Shown: positions 10,907 through 22,175 of the stretch, in pieces
Numbering within the stretch: the first letter of the stretch is position 1
How the letters are laid out: the number at the start of each line of letters is the position of its first letter
Source: Hexactinellida sp. DTS-2022
Taxonomy: Eukaryota; Porifera; Hexactinellida
Assembly: GCA_028753945.1 (NCBI GenBank)
Contig: JAPNXP010000002.1
Span: 3,038,001-3,102,000, forward strand
DNA length: 64,000 nt
Reading direction: 5' to 3'
The notes under the pieces: model-generated
Told to the model about the DNA's origin: nothing
What the model saw: only the letters and a program-made list of their open reading frames with translations
The model's database searches: none
Made by a program: the position numbers and the translations under genes

Positions 10907-11523
10907 ATATAATTCGAATATGCTAAATATAATTCACATGTTTTGATTACTGTATCTTTAAATTCAATCGTATTTCTGCTACTTCACACATGTGTATCGT
11001 AAACTGGGATGACATTGGCCCAGTTTTTTAATCTAACCAAGATAATGCTTTAAGTTATTCACAATGCAATTTAAAAAGTATTTAGATTGTACGAGATATG
11101 GTACACGAAAAGGAAAACTTCACCTAAACAATGTGTTATGCCAACTAAATTATTTCAAGGATTATTAATAGGGTCTAAGCTACATACTTGGGGGCGAATT
11201 ATTCCCTTAAAATGAAATACAAATAGTAAATTATTATAAAGATAAATTCAATGAAAGTTAATTAAGTGGATAACATACTGGTAATTTTGTATACAGGAAA
11301 CTAATGTATCTAATTATCTCCAACGGAGTGCCAATTCTGGAACCTTATACATATCCCTGCTATCAACAAGGTCTGGGGTATTAATGATCTTTTTGATATC
11401 GTTCCAAGGATAGAATATCTGATCCTCCCTTTGCGTCCATTTCCAATGAATTCCTGATATCTCCATTACACAAACTCCAGCTCCTACTCCAATTATATTT
11501 TCGAATTTTGCAGGAAATTATTC
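10907..11523. other. No feature supported
   Basis: AT-rich sequence with no recognisable frame or transposon end up to the hAT target site at 11,524. Confidence 0.5.
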
Positions 11524-11709
11524 GCCTACATCAGTGTTTCTCAACGTGGGCAATATCGCCCCCAGGGGCGATACGAGAGACGAGGGGGGCGATAAAACGG
11601 TTGGGGGCGATTGGGGGGCGACAAGACTGTAAGGGGGCGGGAGGGGGGCGATTTGATTCACTTTAGCTAGAATCTAGAAATTTACATGTTCATCATTTTG
11701 GCTATTTAA

Positions 11710-12599
11710 GGAGTCTTAAAGTTAAAATATGGCCAGTTTCTATAGAACGACTCCACAAAGTTAATCAGAACACTCCAATTTTTACATCAGCAAGACTGGA
11801 AGCAAATAAAAAGTCACCAAAAAAATTTATAGAAGATTCTGAAGTATATTATTGTCAGGATGGATCAAAAAGTCATAAATCCAATACCTGCAGGGCCAGC
11901 AGTTGGCTGAAAATGAACCATCAACTATAAGTCCGTCAAATTCAATCGTATTGCTTAGCAATTTTGGATTTAGACATATTAGAATGGCTCTAAACAGTTT
12001 AGATAATAAAATTCACATTTCAGCAAATTTTGATTTCTTTGACCATATATGGTCAAATGAATGCGCCACTTTTGATGACGGAGCAATTAATTATCTCACG
12101 AATGAGAAGTCGTTGCGACTAGCTCTAACCATGTAACGATGTCAATTAATCAATACAAATTCACTGGGCAACAAATTAGGACTACATAACATGTAGTTTA
12201 CATTCTATGATTTTGTTTACCATATATGGATGTGTCATGTGGCACAATTTGATGACGTAAGCAAAAATACTATCTTCGTTAGAGCTTAGTTCTAACTTCC
12301 GGACACTATTAGCGGCAGATTTTAGACTTATTTACCAGGATTATAATTATATAAGAAAGATATTTAGACCCTTTATAACTGACGTTTACCACGTGGTTAG
12401 TGTCCTTTTGTCCGAATTTCAGACGAATTTTGGGACCTTTTGTACTTTCCTGACAAGAATACACATTTGAATCTTCTAGAAATTTTTTTGATGACTTTTT
12501 ATGTGCTTCCAGTCATGCTGATATATAAATTGGAGTGTTCTGAGTATCTTTTTGTAGAGATGTTCTATAGAAACTGGCCATATTTAACTCCCTGACTCC
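11710..12599. mobile_element. TTAA transposon, GGAGTC family, nested in a hAT element
   Basis: TTAA|GGAGTC at the left and GACTCC|TTAA at the right. The inverted ends extend imperfectly for over 40 bp (AATATGGCCAGTTTCTATAG on both arms). Length is 890 bp. The interior carries the ATATATGG / TTTGATGACG / TTAGAGCTTAGTTCTAAC module. The satellite-array hAT copies lack it at the corresponding place, which supports a secondary insertion. Confidence 0.75.
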
Positions 12600-13016
12600 T
12601 TAAATCCCGATTTGAAAAATCTTGCACTGGGCACAATCAAGTGCCTCGATACTGTGGGATCCTCGACCCCCGAAATCAATGCATTCGTGCGAGAGCCTCA
12701 TTTCTCTCCCCAAATATTTGTGCACCTCATGTATTTATTTGCCCTGAAATCAATGATAAATTGTTGTCTTAAAATGATTTAGTTATACTCAATGTTATTT
12801 GATTTCTTCTTCTCTCCTAAAATTTTCTCGCTCGCTACGCTCGCTCGGTTGGAAAATCTAGGTATTCTCAAATTAAGAGGAATTTAAAATTTTATAACAA
12901 AGAAAAATTCCTGTGCTTCGCCCCCCGACCCAATTTGCTTTTTAAATCTACGCCCCTGGGACCATGCCAATCTTTCACACTAAACATGGTTGTAAAATGT
13001 AAATTGACCGATAATA

Positions 13017-13274
13017 CCGTATTTCCCCGAATAAGCGCCTCGGTCCTTATTGATTTCATGGTCTAAATTTGGACTCATTTTTTCTTAACATTTCCAGAAA
13101 ATAATATTAAGATGCATTCTAATGGTACCCAGCTAGATTAAACATCCTATAATTGCCTAAATCACACCATTTCCTTTGCAGTTATCATTTATTGGGAATA
13201 AATTTTAACATACAGATACCATTTTTATAGAGCCGGCGCTTTTTTTAGCCCAGGCGCCTTTTTGGGAAATACGG
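13017..13274. mobile_element. Small MITE with CCGTATTTCC ends, passenger in the hAT element
   Basis: Inverted ends CCGTATTTCCCCGAATAAGC and GGGAAATACGG bound 258 bp. The counterpart lies at 39,673-39,924 and in the other two array hAT copies. A relative lies at 27,752-27,976 in a different host element. Its presence in hAT copies at unrelated target sites shows it entered before the hAT copies spread. Confidence 0.65.
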
Positions 13275-13628
13275 TTTATACTTTATAGAATATCTGTCTT
13301 AGTTGCTTGGTTCTTTATTTATGTTAAAATTGGAGGGGGGCGATAAGCACTGGCACTATCCGCTAAGGGGGACGATCGACTGAAAAAGGTTGAGAAACAC
13401 TGGCCTACATGCTCAATAATACGTAGCCATTCTACTATTAACTTCGTTGAAATATTACTAATCAATTTGTTTCTTTCTGATACGTCATGACCTCCTATTT
13501 CACCTTTATTCTTTTCTCACTCTGAGGTTCTCTCAAACTTTCAGCTTCAGGGTAATCTTCGTCACTTAAACTTTCATCTCCTTCTTACAGGAAGTCATCA
13601 GGTTGTATTTTCTTCCCAGACGCAACAT

Positions 13629-15330
13629 TTACTCTTCTTTTCTTCTTCCGAGGCTCTTTCGCTGTGTCATTTCTGACGCTTTCAGTTTTTCTAAAAATAC
13701 TCCCCCACTAATTATTTCTGAATCATCCCGATTATAGGGCAGCCTAGATAAAACCTGACCTTTATCCATTGGAAAGATGCCCGATTTATTGAACCTGAGA
13801 TGCCCTTGTATCTTTGACAAGAGCATCATGAAGCCTTTTTAACTGCTTCGGAAATTCGTCATTGGGCGTTACTGGCTTCGTGTATAATTTAATTTCCAAG
13901 TTGAGAGAACCTGCCACCACATAATTTTCAATGGTGGCTAGATGGCGATGTCTAATGGTTGCGTTAGATGGGTTGAATTGGGTGGAAAGCAAACAAATGA
14001 TATGTCGTTATCATAGCAAGACCTAATTACATTAGCATTAATGTGTGATGACTGACGAGATATTATACCCAACGAAGATTTTCTTCCTTGTCTGACGTCT
14101 CAAATTTGGTAGTTAAGTACATATTGGATATAGTGATAATGATGGGGACATCTGACTTGTGGTCAAATTATCAATATTTCCAATATATCACTATTTCCAA
14201 AATATCATTATACCCATTATATCACTATATCCATTGTATCACCGCATCTAATATATGACTGTATACATTGTCAATGCTTATATTCTGAAAAGAATGATCA
14301 AATTCCTTACCAAATTCAAGTGGTAACGATATTTACACTATAAAATATGAAATTATAGTGTCCTCCTAAAGGTCAAAAATCCAATATTATTTTGTAATCT
14401 GTAGACAAATTATCACTATATCCACTAATGATATCACTATAACCAATAAAATTTGTATGGGATTTGCTTGGGGACGCACCTAAAGCATCAAAATTAACAC
14501 AATATCCAATATAACACTATATCCATTATCACTATATCTATTATGTACTGTAACATCTGCATGAACCTATCCTCAAAGATATACGAGTCAAACCAACGGA
14601 TTTAATCCTATTGTATGGTGTACCACCCGACCCCCTCTGTCCATGTATTCCATAAATGTTCTGACTTATAAACAACATAAGGGGGCAAGAGCATTCCAAC
14701 AGCGTTTCCGCAAAACATAATGCTGATTATTGCTTTTGAGGTATTAATTATACTTTCAGGATATTTGCAGCCCCTTTTACACATTACATTCTTGTTTCCA
14801 AGATTATCTGTGAGATTAGTTTCGTCGTAATTCCAAATATTAAATGGGGTACGGAATCTAGTCCTCTGGAGAGATTATTAAAAAATTCATGGATCGTTTC
14901 ATAGGATATAGCAGCTTTCTTTTGCTAATATTAGCAGAAAGTCAGAGAATAATTTTCGTTGTCGATTGAAGAAAACCTTTGTCCAGTCCACACCAGGAAC
15001 ATTCTCCTTGAATCTTGGTTCGTAAATTCCACCTGTGTCCCAAAGTGTTTTAACTATACATCGAAGATCTTGTCTAGCTTTTGGAAACCCATAGTCACTC
15101 AAGGCAATGCAATGCTGTCGATTGAATTCTATTCCACTTCAGTCAAAGATTGTTAACTTCGAAAAGGCTTTGGATGTTCTCCATTCAGTTTATATTTCAC
15201 GCTGTTTCCGCCCAAATTTATTTGGAAATTTGAATTGTTCAGTTTTTACAAAATTTTACAGACAGTGCGGAAGGATGTTATCCATCGATGGGACTTTGGA
15301 TTTTATCGATTCGACGATAATCTCTTGAAT
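13629..15330 (-). pseudogene. Pogo-like (DDE_1) transposase, decayed and interrupted
   Basis: Minus-strand frames give the parts of a pogo/Jerky-type transposase in order. Near 15,100-14,940 is the DNA-binding region (SDYGFPKARQDLRCIVKTL, then DWTKVFFNRQRKLFSD). Near 14,850-14,600 is the first catalytic block (PFNIWNYDETNLTDN, KRGCKYPESIINTSKAIIS, GMLLPPYVVYKSEHLWNTW). Near 14,070-13,950 is the second (SSHINANVIRSCYDND, FVCFPPNSTHLTQPLDIA). The C-terminal FNKSGIFPMDKGQVLSRLP lies at about 13,800-13,740. YDET holds the first catalytic Asp. The frame changes near 14,890 and there are several stops. About 470 bp of ATCACTATATCC repeat (14,100-14,575) replaces the central segment. A clear dead DNA transposon; its own ends were not found. 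Confidence 0.75.
14100..14575 (+). repeat. Repeat with ATCACTATATCC motifs, copy 2, inside the pogo transposase
   Basis: The right half (14,290-14,555) is collinear with 5,075-5,345. The left half (14,110-14,270) has the same motif in both orientations (TATTGGATATAGTGATAATG; CCATTATATCACTATATCC), giving an imperfect inverted arrangement. It separates the two catalytic parts of the decayed transposase. Confidence 0.55.
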
Positions 15331-15520
15331 TATGACGTTTTAGTGGAGCGGACTTTCATTTTCAAACTCGGTTTTATAACACCATAAGTCTTGAACACGG
15401 CAAATTAACTAGTAATTGTGAGTACATTGTTTCAATACTCAGACAGATGATAGTCCAAAGAATTTTTTGCAAAACTCAACAAAAATATTTTGTAAAAGTG
15501 GAAATTGCAAAAGGTATACC

Positions 15521-18395
15521 CAGGGGCGGCGCCAGACTCTGAACCCTGGTCGTGCGAATGGGGGGCGGACGACTTTCCGGTGGGGCGAACCCTTAACCCA
15601 CTAAACCTCAATTATTTAGCAAAATCACATAAATCGTTCACTTTTTATATAAATTATGTATACTCATATAAAGTTTCACACAATCCTAATCCGATGCGTT
15701 CAATTTGAGACAAACTCATTTTCTAGAGGAGAAGGCGGCGGGGTGTCTCTGCGAAACGGTTCACAACCGTTTCTCGGTCCAGACGATCCAGCATTTGTGC
15801 GTTGACGTTGAGGACTCCGATATCAGAGAGACGGCTATTACCCATATTTGAGCTTAGAAACGTCTTTATACGCTTCATGGAGCTAAACGTGCGTTCGGCC
15901 TGGGCTGAGCTTACTGGGATGGTAACGGCGATGTGTAGAGCCTTGTGCATAGTGCACAGGACTCTCTTGTGAGGCTCCACGAAATTGAGCATGCCCATCA
16001 GGTCCTTGGGTAGGTCATCACCGCCATTCTCAAACGTTATGTTGAGTAAGTCGATCTCTGTCTTCACAGCGAAACGACTCTTCGCCACACCGTAGAACTC
16101 GCACAATCTCCACACCTTGTCAACATGTAGAAACGACTCACTGTCGGGTGTTAGCGCGCATATTCCACTGTACAGGTTTTCGTTCTCCTCTGATGTAAAG
16201 CGCCTCTGCAGCTCAGCCAGTGTAAGGTTGCACATGGGTGTGAACACCTCCCTCCGGTAGTCCTCTGATGACTTCACTCCATTAGGACCACCACCGCGTA
16301 CTTTGCGAAAACGACGTACTTGGGGCTGTGGAAGATCTGATGCCTCTGAGATGGCCGCGGTCTCCTTGTTGATATCGTCCCACACATGGTCGGACAACGG
16401 AGCGGCAGGCCTCTCCAACCACGTGCAGATGGTCTTGATTGCTCGCAGAGCTTTCTCCAAAGTCTCGCTCTTGCCTTGGAGTTCCGCACTTGCGTCGGCA
16501 CATATCTTGAGCAAAAACTTGAATGTGCATAAGTGTATGACGAAGCATGTGTCGAGCTGGGCAAGCAGAGCACGGGCTGTGCCACCTCGCTCTCCGGTAG
16601 CATCTTCGAGGTCATCCAGAACATCGATTATAGCCGGAAGAGTTAAAGAGAGCGTCTCTCATGCGTCGTAACGACACACCCAGCGAGTGTCTGATAGTGA
16701 GGGTACCTCGCGAGGTTGGACATTAGGGAAGCGTATTTTCTGAGCGTCGATATACTTCTGGTGCACGATATGCTGCGACAGAAAGTTGTGCAACAACTGG
16801 AGCAGAGTAAAGAGGTCGTCAGCGCGGGCAGTGGAGTGAACCACATCGACGATTATGAGGTTTAAGCGATGTGCAAAGCAGTGCACGTAAACAGCTTTTG
16901 GACAAAGCTCGCGGACACGCGCCTGCACCCCCGAACACCGTCCGCTCATCACCGCTGCACCATCATAACATTGAGCCACACATCCTCCAAGGTCGATTCC
17001 ACAGTCGCGAAGGTTGGAGAGGAGCGTATCACAGAGACCCGCGGCATCCAGACTCCTACACGCTGCAAACCCCAGGAAGGACTCCTTGATGATGTTCTTG
17101 CCGTTGTCCTGGTCGTCCTTTGTGACATAACGAAGAACGAGGGACATCTGTTCCTTGTGGCCTGTGTCGCGTGACTCATCGGCGATTATGGCGTAGAAAT
17201 TTTCGTTCGCCTCCGCCGAGATCGCCTCCCTGATTAGGCCATCAGCTGCGTGGATGACACCATCTTGGATGCTGTGGTGAGTGTACTTGGCGTTTTTGGG
17301 ACCCTCACTGAGTCTGTGAGCAACCACAGGATCGAGCACCGCGACTATGTTCAGGATGGCGAGGTAGTTGCCCTTGTTGACGTAAGAGGGTTCATCGTCA
17401 GATTCGCGATGGCCCCTCAGTGCGATGGCCTGCTTGCAGCACAGCGACACGACGTTTACGACAGCGCCGATGTAGTGACGATTCTCCTTGATGGTCTGGG
17501 CATTGGCGCTGGAGATAAGCGAAGCCACTGTGCGACTCTCATCCTGCCTCCACTGCATCCACGCAGCTAGGGCATGCTTGTGCGCCTCGGAGTCGTTGTG
17601 TTTGTCCATCTGTTGAGCAGCGTTCTTCCAGTTGTTGTAGCCGGTCACGGTCCACGCAGATCTCACCCCACCGAGACCGAAGTTATGGCACGCGAAGCAA
17701 AAGGCTGCGTTGCGGGTTTGAGAATACTCCAACCATGCAGCGCCATCAAACCAATCTTTGATGAATCTGCGCCTGCCTTGGTCCATCGGGTATGCTTGCA
17801 GTTTGACTTGGATGGGACCCTCACTTGCTGTCTTGGAGATGTCCTTGGGAACGGCATTCACCTCATCTACCACACCCTCATCGCAACTGGCCTCCCCCAC
17901 ACGAGCTCTCTTTGAAATGTGAAACATCGTCGTAAATTACTATTGAATTAAGATTGCATAGGCTTAGCACCCAGTCCGGCTGGTCCGGACCAGTTCATAC
18001 TGGATCCCATATAAAACAATCGTGTGTACATTTTTGGCCGGACCAGTAGTTGTATGGTTACAATTGGTTTGGCCGGCCCCGATGCGACGCCCCTGGATTG
18101 TAATGTGTGTGCATGGAAAACACTAACTGGCACTGCCGTGTACAAATATAAACATAGAAACAAAACGTGGCACATGCAACATGTAGATCTGATTACATGT
18201 TCATCTGCATGTTCGTCGATGCAGTGCTGCAGCATTAAGTAAACATACAATCATACCCGGAATAGCATGTCACTTGTTTACTTAATCAGATTTTTTTGCA
18301 TCAAAATTAGAAAATCTCGCCCCACTTGCGGTGGGGCGAGATTTTTGGCAGGTGGGGCGATCGCCCCACCGCGCCCCCCTCTGTCGCCGCCCCTG
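15521..18395 (-). mobile_element. Near-complete autonomous-type hAT transposon (ZMYM1-like)
   Basis: The ends CAGGGGCGGCGCC and GGCGCCGCCCCTG-like (right end TGTCGCCGCCCCTG) are flanked by a perfect 8-bp duplication GGTATACC (15,513-15,520 and 18,396-18,403). It spans 2,875 bp with a single transposase gene on the minus strand. Base composition is plainly GC-richer than its surroundings. The perfect duplication and a frame with one stop suggest a young insertion. The composition contrast is compatible with horizontal arrival, which is common for hAT elements, but does not prove it. Confidence 0.9.
15723..17927 (-). pseudogene. hAT transposase, zinc finger MYM-type 1-like, one in-frame TGA
   Basis: Start ATG is at 17,927. 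The frame is open for 422 codons, meets TGA at 16,659-16,661, and continues in the same frame for about 311 more codons to 15,723. The N-terminal part (residues ~51-120) has a TTF-type zinc-finger pattern (RRFIKDWFDGAAWLEYS, CFAC, then HNDSEAHKHAL). Next comes the DUF4371/RNase H-like core, with Asp at ~250 (IIADESRDTGHKEQMSLVLR) and ~322 (CYDGAAVMSG). The CxxH-like VHCFAHRLNL follows at ~349-358. After the stop lies the C-terminal hAT dimerisation block with the catalytic-type Glu (IPVSSAQAERTFSSMKRIKT). The enzyme would cut and paste its own element. The TGA most likely replaced a sense codon in a recently active copy. Read-through is not excluded. Confidence 0.9.
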
Positions 18396-18403
18396 GGTAT
18401 ACC

Positions 18404-19433
18404 CCTTCAACGATGTTTAGGGTACGGATTCTTAACTAATTTGTAAATCTAGAGGAAAGTGATAAATTCAAGTATCACCAGTTAAAATCATCATCATACA
18501 TTGTTTCCCATAAGTAATTTATACATTTGTGAGCCCTGGACGCGACGTTTTCGACATTTCCCTATATGGTACTGTGAATGTGACCAATTTTGATGACAAA
18601 TGCAAATATGTGTCTCCTAAACGGGAGACTCTAGAGCTTAGTTCTAAATTACTGATCACATTCATACATCATCTCTAAATCATTGCAAAGTCAAATATCA
18701 CCCAAAACCAAATGGTTTACTTGCTATGAACTCGAATGACAATATATGGAGGTGTCATGTGACCATCAAAAGAGAGAAATTCCAAATTCAAAAGTTAACT
18801 GGTGCTTAGTTCTAACTTTCAGACGCTATCATTGATTGAATTTTAAACAAGATGGATTATTTTAATTCAATCCAGAAACAATATTCTTCGCTGTAGACGT
18901 CGTAAATTAAAATAAATAAATAAACGAGAGCGCGGAACGGTTGAGTGATCTTATAATTGAGATTTTGAATACTTATTCAATATTCCAACTGTTGTTATGT
19001 CAATTAAACCCTTCGTTGCCTGGGGTAAAAGGTATAAATAGAAAAATCCCATTTCAAATCAATTAAATTGAATCTAGTTTCAGTTTGAAATTCACATACC
19101 GGGGCAACGATGGGGTAACACGTATATACAGTATAACGGAAAAACTATTAACAAATAAAGTATTGAAACCTGGGATTTAGAAAGAATTCCCGGGATTCAC
19201 ATCCGAGAAACATATCCGGTCCCGGGATACTAACCCCTATTACATAAAAATATACTTGTATTTGCATTCTACTTTGTAAACTTGGTTTGAAGTGTTACTT
19301 AAGTTTTGCATAAGGAACCCATCTAAGTGTGATTACTGGTATAAATTAATCTGGAACGAACTTGATATGGAATAGACGAACCCATAGAAATGATTAATAC
19401 TCCAAATTTAGCCCGGAACTAATTTGTTAAAAC
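18404..19433. other. No gene; contains one palindromic module (18,560-18,830)
   Basis: At 18,560-18,830 are CTATATGGTACTGTG, AATTTTGATGACAAATGCAAAT, CTAGAGCTTAGTTCTAAA, then ATATATGGAGGTGTCATGTGACC and GGTGCTTAGTTCTAACTTTC. This is the module shared by several TTAA transposons, so a degraded copy of one is probably present, but no ends were found. The rest is AT-rich without features. Confidence 0.5.
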
Positions 19434-19937
19434 ACAATTTGTGAAAAATTGATACAGGTCGGAACAATTTTGCTGCCGGAACAAATATGTCAGAACAGTA
19501 CAAATGCTCCAAATGACTTTTGAGAGGGTCCGCAAGTGTCTAACTGGCTTCAGGAAGCTGAGTGGAGTCGAACAAGAGGTCCTCGATAGAATTAGAATAA
19601 AATTTGAGAATGGAATTTTGTTAAATTCCTACAACATTCCTTCGTCGTCAGGGAAAACATGTCTCAGGTGACCACTTAAATGACGCCAAATTTAGAATTG
19701 ATTACGAATATGGCATAAAAATTGGATTAAACTTGATTTGAGGAAGTTACATGAATTCTAACACATTCAAAATGTGTCCCTTAAGTGGTCAATTGTGGCC
19801 GACACATTGGAATTTGGAGTTAGCACTATATCAAAAACTACACTATTTGCATGAAAGAACAAACCTACAAAGTCTGAAAATTTTATATAAAAATGCATGA
19901 TTATGCCTTTTTTTGGTTGTAAGCGGCTGGACTACTC
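19434..19937 (+). repeat. Dispersed repeat R2, copy 2
   Basis: Collinear with 10,104-10,592 over about 490 bp in the same orientation, with scattered substitutions and small indels. Non-coding. Confidence 0.7.
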
Positions 19938-20215
19938 TGCATTTGGGCGGTAACAGCGTTCAATATTCTTCTAGGTATTTGAAAGATTTCCCAGCATTAC
20001 GTTGAGTGATCTTTCCTTGCTTGAGAAAGCGCAAGGCTTTTTCGAATGAGTCAATCGAATAATCCCGTTATATTCTGGTCCCAGGTAATCTTTAGTATTT
20101 TCATGGCATCGTTAACCAAATTTTATTGAATGAATCAAATATTAATAATGCATTGGATAATCAAGTGAATTAAATTATCGACATGGGCAAAGTCACCCAT
20201 AAATCATAATATTAA

Positions 20216-20932
20216 GGTTAAATTACGGCAGATTCACCCAAAAAACACATGAATTTAGTTTTGAAGGTGGGAGTTTGAATTTCACATATATGATGGAAGA
20301 GATTATAGCTATATCGAAACTGAAAACGAAATCTAATTATCTTCTATAAATTCGAAATTATTGGGCTTGCAGTATTATGCTAATACAAAAGTCCCATAGG
20401 GGGATTTTTTCGACTCCACCTGATAAGTGTGTAGTTTGCAAGATCATTATTTGCTAAAGACCTGTACTGTGTGATCTATCAGAAAGATCATCGTTATGGG
20501 CGGTTGGTGAGTGGTTTAGAATTTTGATAAGATCTAATAAAAAATATTGCGACCTTTTGAAACCAAAAAATGAATAAAAAGGTCATCTTTTCATGCGAAA
20601 TTTGATAAAATGCTTGATAAAAAAAATTCCAAGTCATAATTCAAAAATGTAAACCGTCTACCTACTCCGTACGCTTATAATCTTTAAATATTGATTCTGA
20701 TGACAAACATTGATAATTGCATTGCCAAATTACCGCATAATATCGACCACCACTTTTCGAAATCGCCCTATGGGAGATTTGTATTAGCCAAATTTTGATA
20801 CCGACAAAAAATATAAAGTATAATAGATAGGGACATTTTCTTTTTGGTTTATTGATTTGTATCGTATAGGTATATATTTCTCACAATTACAGATTAATAC
20901 AAGAACTTTCATTCACGTGGGGTAATTTAACC
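20216..20932 (-). mobile_element. TTAA MITE, GGTTAAATTAC family, copy 1
   Basis: TTAA|GGTTAAATTACGGCAG at the left and CCCCATTTAACC-type end (GGGGTAATTTAACC|TTAA) at the right. Length is 717 bp and the inverted ends are about 11 bp. It is the same family as 23,372, 27,324, 40,567, 41,386, 55,212 and 56,031. The interior includes CCCATAGGGGGATTTTTTCG and CGCCCTATGGGAGATTTGTA as an internal inverted pair. Non-coding. Confidence 0.85.
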
Positions 20933-20936
20933 TTAA

Positions 20937-22171
20937 GACACAGATTAAATAATGCAAATAAGAGCGACAAAAGAAAGGCTTTAACAAACTTTCAATTATT
21001 ATTAAACTCATTGATAAAACAATTAAGGTTCAGGAATCCTCTACAAAATCCCAAAATTTCGATAAAATCCCAAACTATTGTATATCTCGTTTTTATTGCA
21101 TTTTCGGATTGTAGGGATACCCATGTGTGCTCTCACGAAATTTCTAAGAGAAATTTCAATTATTTCTCCAGTTTGACTCACCTCGAGTTTTGAATTAAAA
21201 TAAAGGGGTCTGGTATAGGTTGGTGTATATCCTAGAAATTTGATAATTCCGGGACATTGCCACATATATGTTTTATTTTATTTTGGATAGAACAGCATAT
21301 ACCTCATCTTAATTTCAAATCTTATGGAATAATATTGAAAACTTCAATGATACAGACTTTTTAGTGTCCTCCACCTCAGCCACTATCCATAGGGGACACT
21401 TTTTTTCAAACCCCGCTATCTCCAAACACAATTATTGCCATTGCGGAAGTCATATTATGACTCATATACTACCTAAAACAAAATCTCAACGGTTTTGGAC
21501 AGCTCTTAATTAATTCTAATGAATGAGTGCAGCGATTTCATTTGGAACTTTTCTTTCTATTTTTATTGAATTTATTAATTATAAAAAAAGTGATGTCCGC
21601 AGTTATTGATGAAAAATTGGACTCATGAGTGATTAAAAGAATTTGTACCCTCATTTGCTAGATTAGAACTTTCTTATTGTAATGCAACAACAATCTATTC
21701 TTAATCATCAACAGGAAAAAACTTATCCGTTCCGAAAAATACGATTTTATAGAAGAAAACAAATTTCACTGAGTTACCTAGATCGAATATTATTGTATTT
21801 TTGACTTCTAGAAGATGAAGTAATCCGCTGCAAAAAATTTAATTAATTCGGGTAAATACTTTTGGTAGAAGTGGTTTAGAGGATACCTGAACATTAATTG
21901 GGATCGTGCTTTTATAAACTTGTGAGGTATGAATAGAATATCTTAAATAGCTAAATATTTAGATTAACTAATATTTCGAAAATCGTTTCCTGATTTAATT
22001 GATCGGAATAAATTACACAAAACAGTGAAGAACATTGAGATATTTGAGAGGATGAACGATCAATCTTTCTCCAATGTGTTGGCTAAATTATTATCAATTT
22101 ATTCTCAGGAAACATATATTAAAATATTTGCAAAAGTGGGAACGGTATGGTATTCCATGCGTGAGAAATAA
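20937..22171. other. No feature supported
   Basis: AT-rich with only short open frames on opposite strands (21,011-21,265), which shadow each other. No transposon ends were found. Confidence 0.5.
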
Positions 22172-22175
22172 TTAA

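Larger units (their letters stand above)
11532..13402. mobile_element. Non-autonomous hAT element with perfect 8-bp target duplication
   Basis: The left end is CAGTGTTTCTCAACGTGGGC and the right end GGTTGAGAAACACTG. Both are flanked by GCCTACAT (11,524-11,531 and 13,403-13,410). The CAGTG..TTCTCAAC termini and 8-bp duplication are diagnostic of hAT. It is 1,871 bp long, but 890 bp of that is a nested TTAA transposon (11,710-12,599), leaving about 980 bp. That matches the ~982-bp copies in the satellite array (39,063; 48,710; 53,707). It also carries a nested CCGTATTTCC MITE (13,017-13,274), which those copies share. No transposase is encoded. Confidence 0.85.

Noticed and set aside
16274-17915. 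Several overlapping frames on both strands inside the GC-rich hAT element
   Set aside because: They are shadows of the transposase frame in GC-rich DNA, with no recognisable motif.
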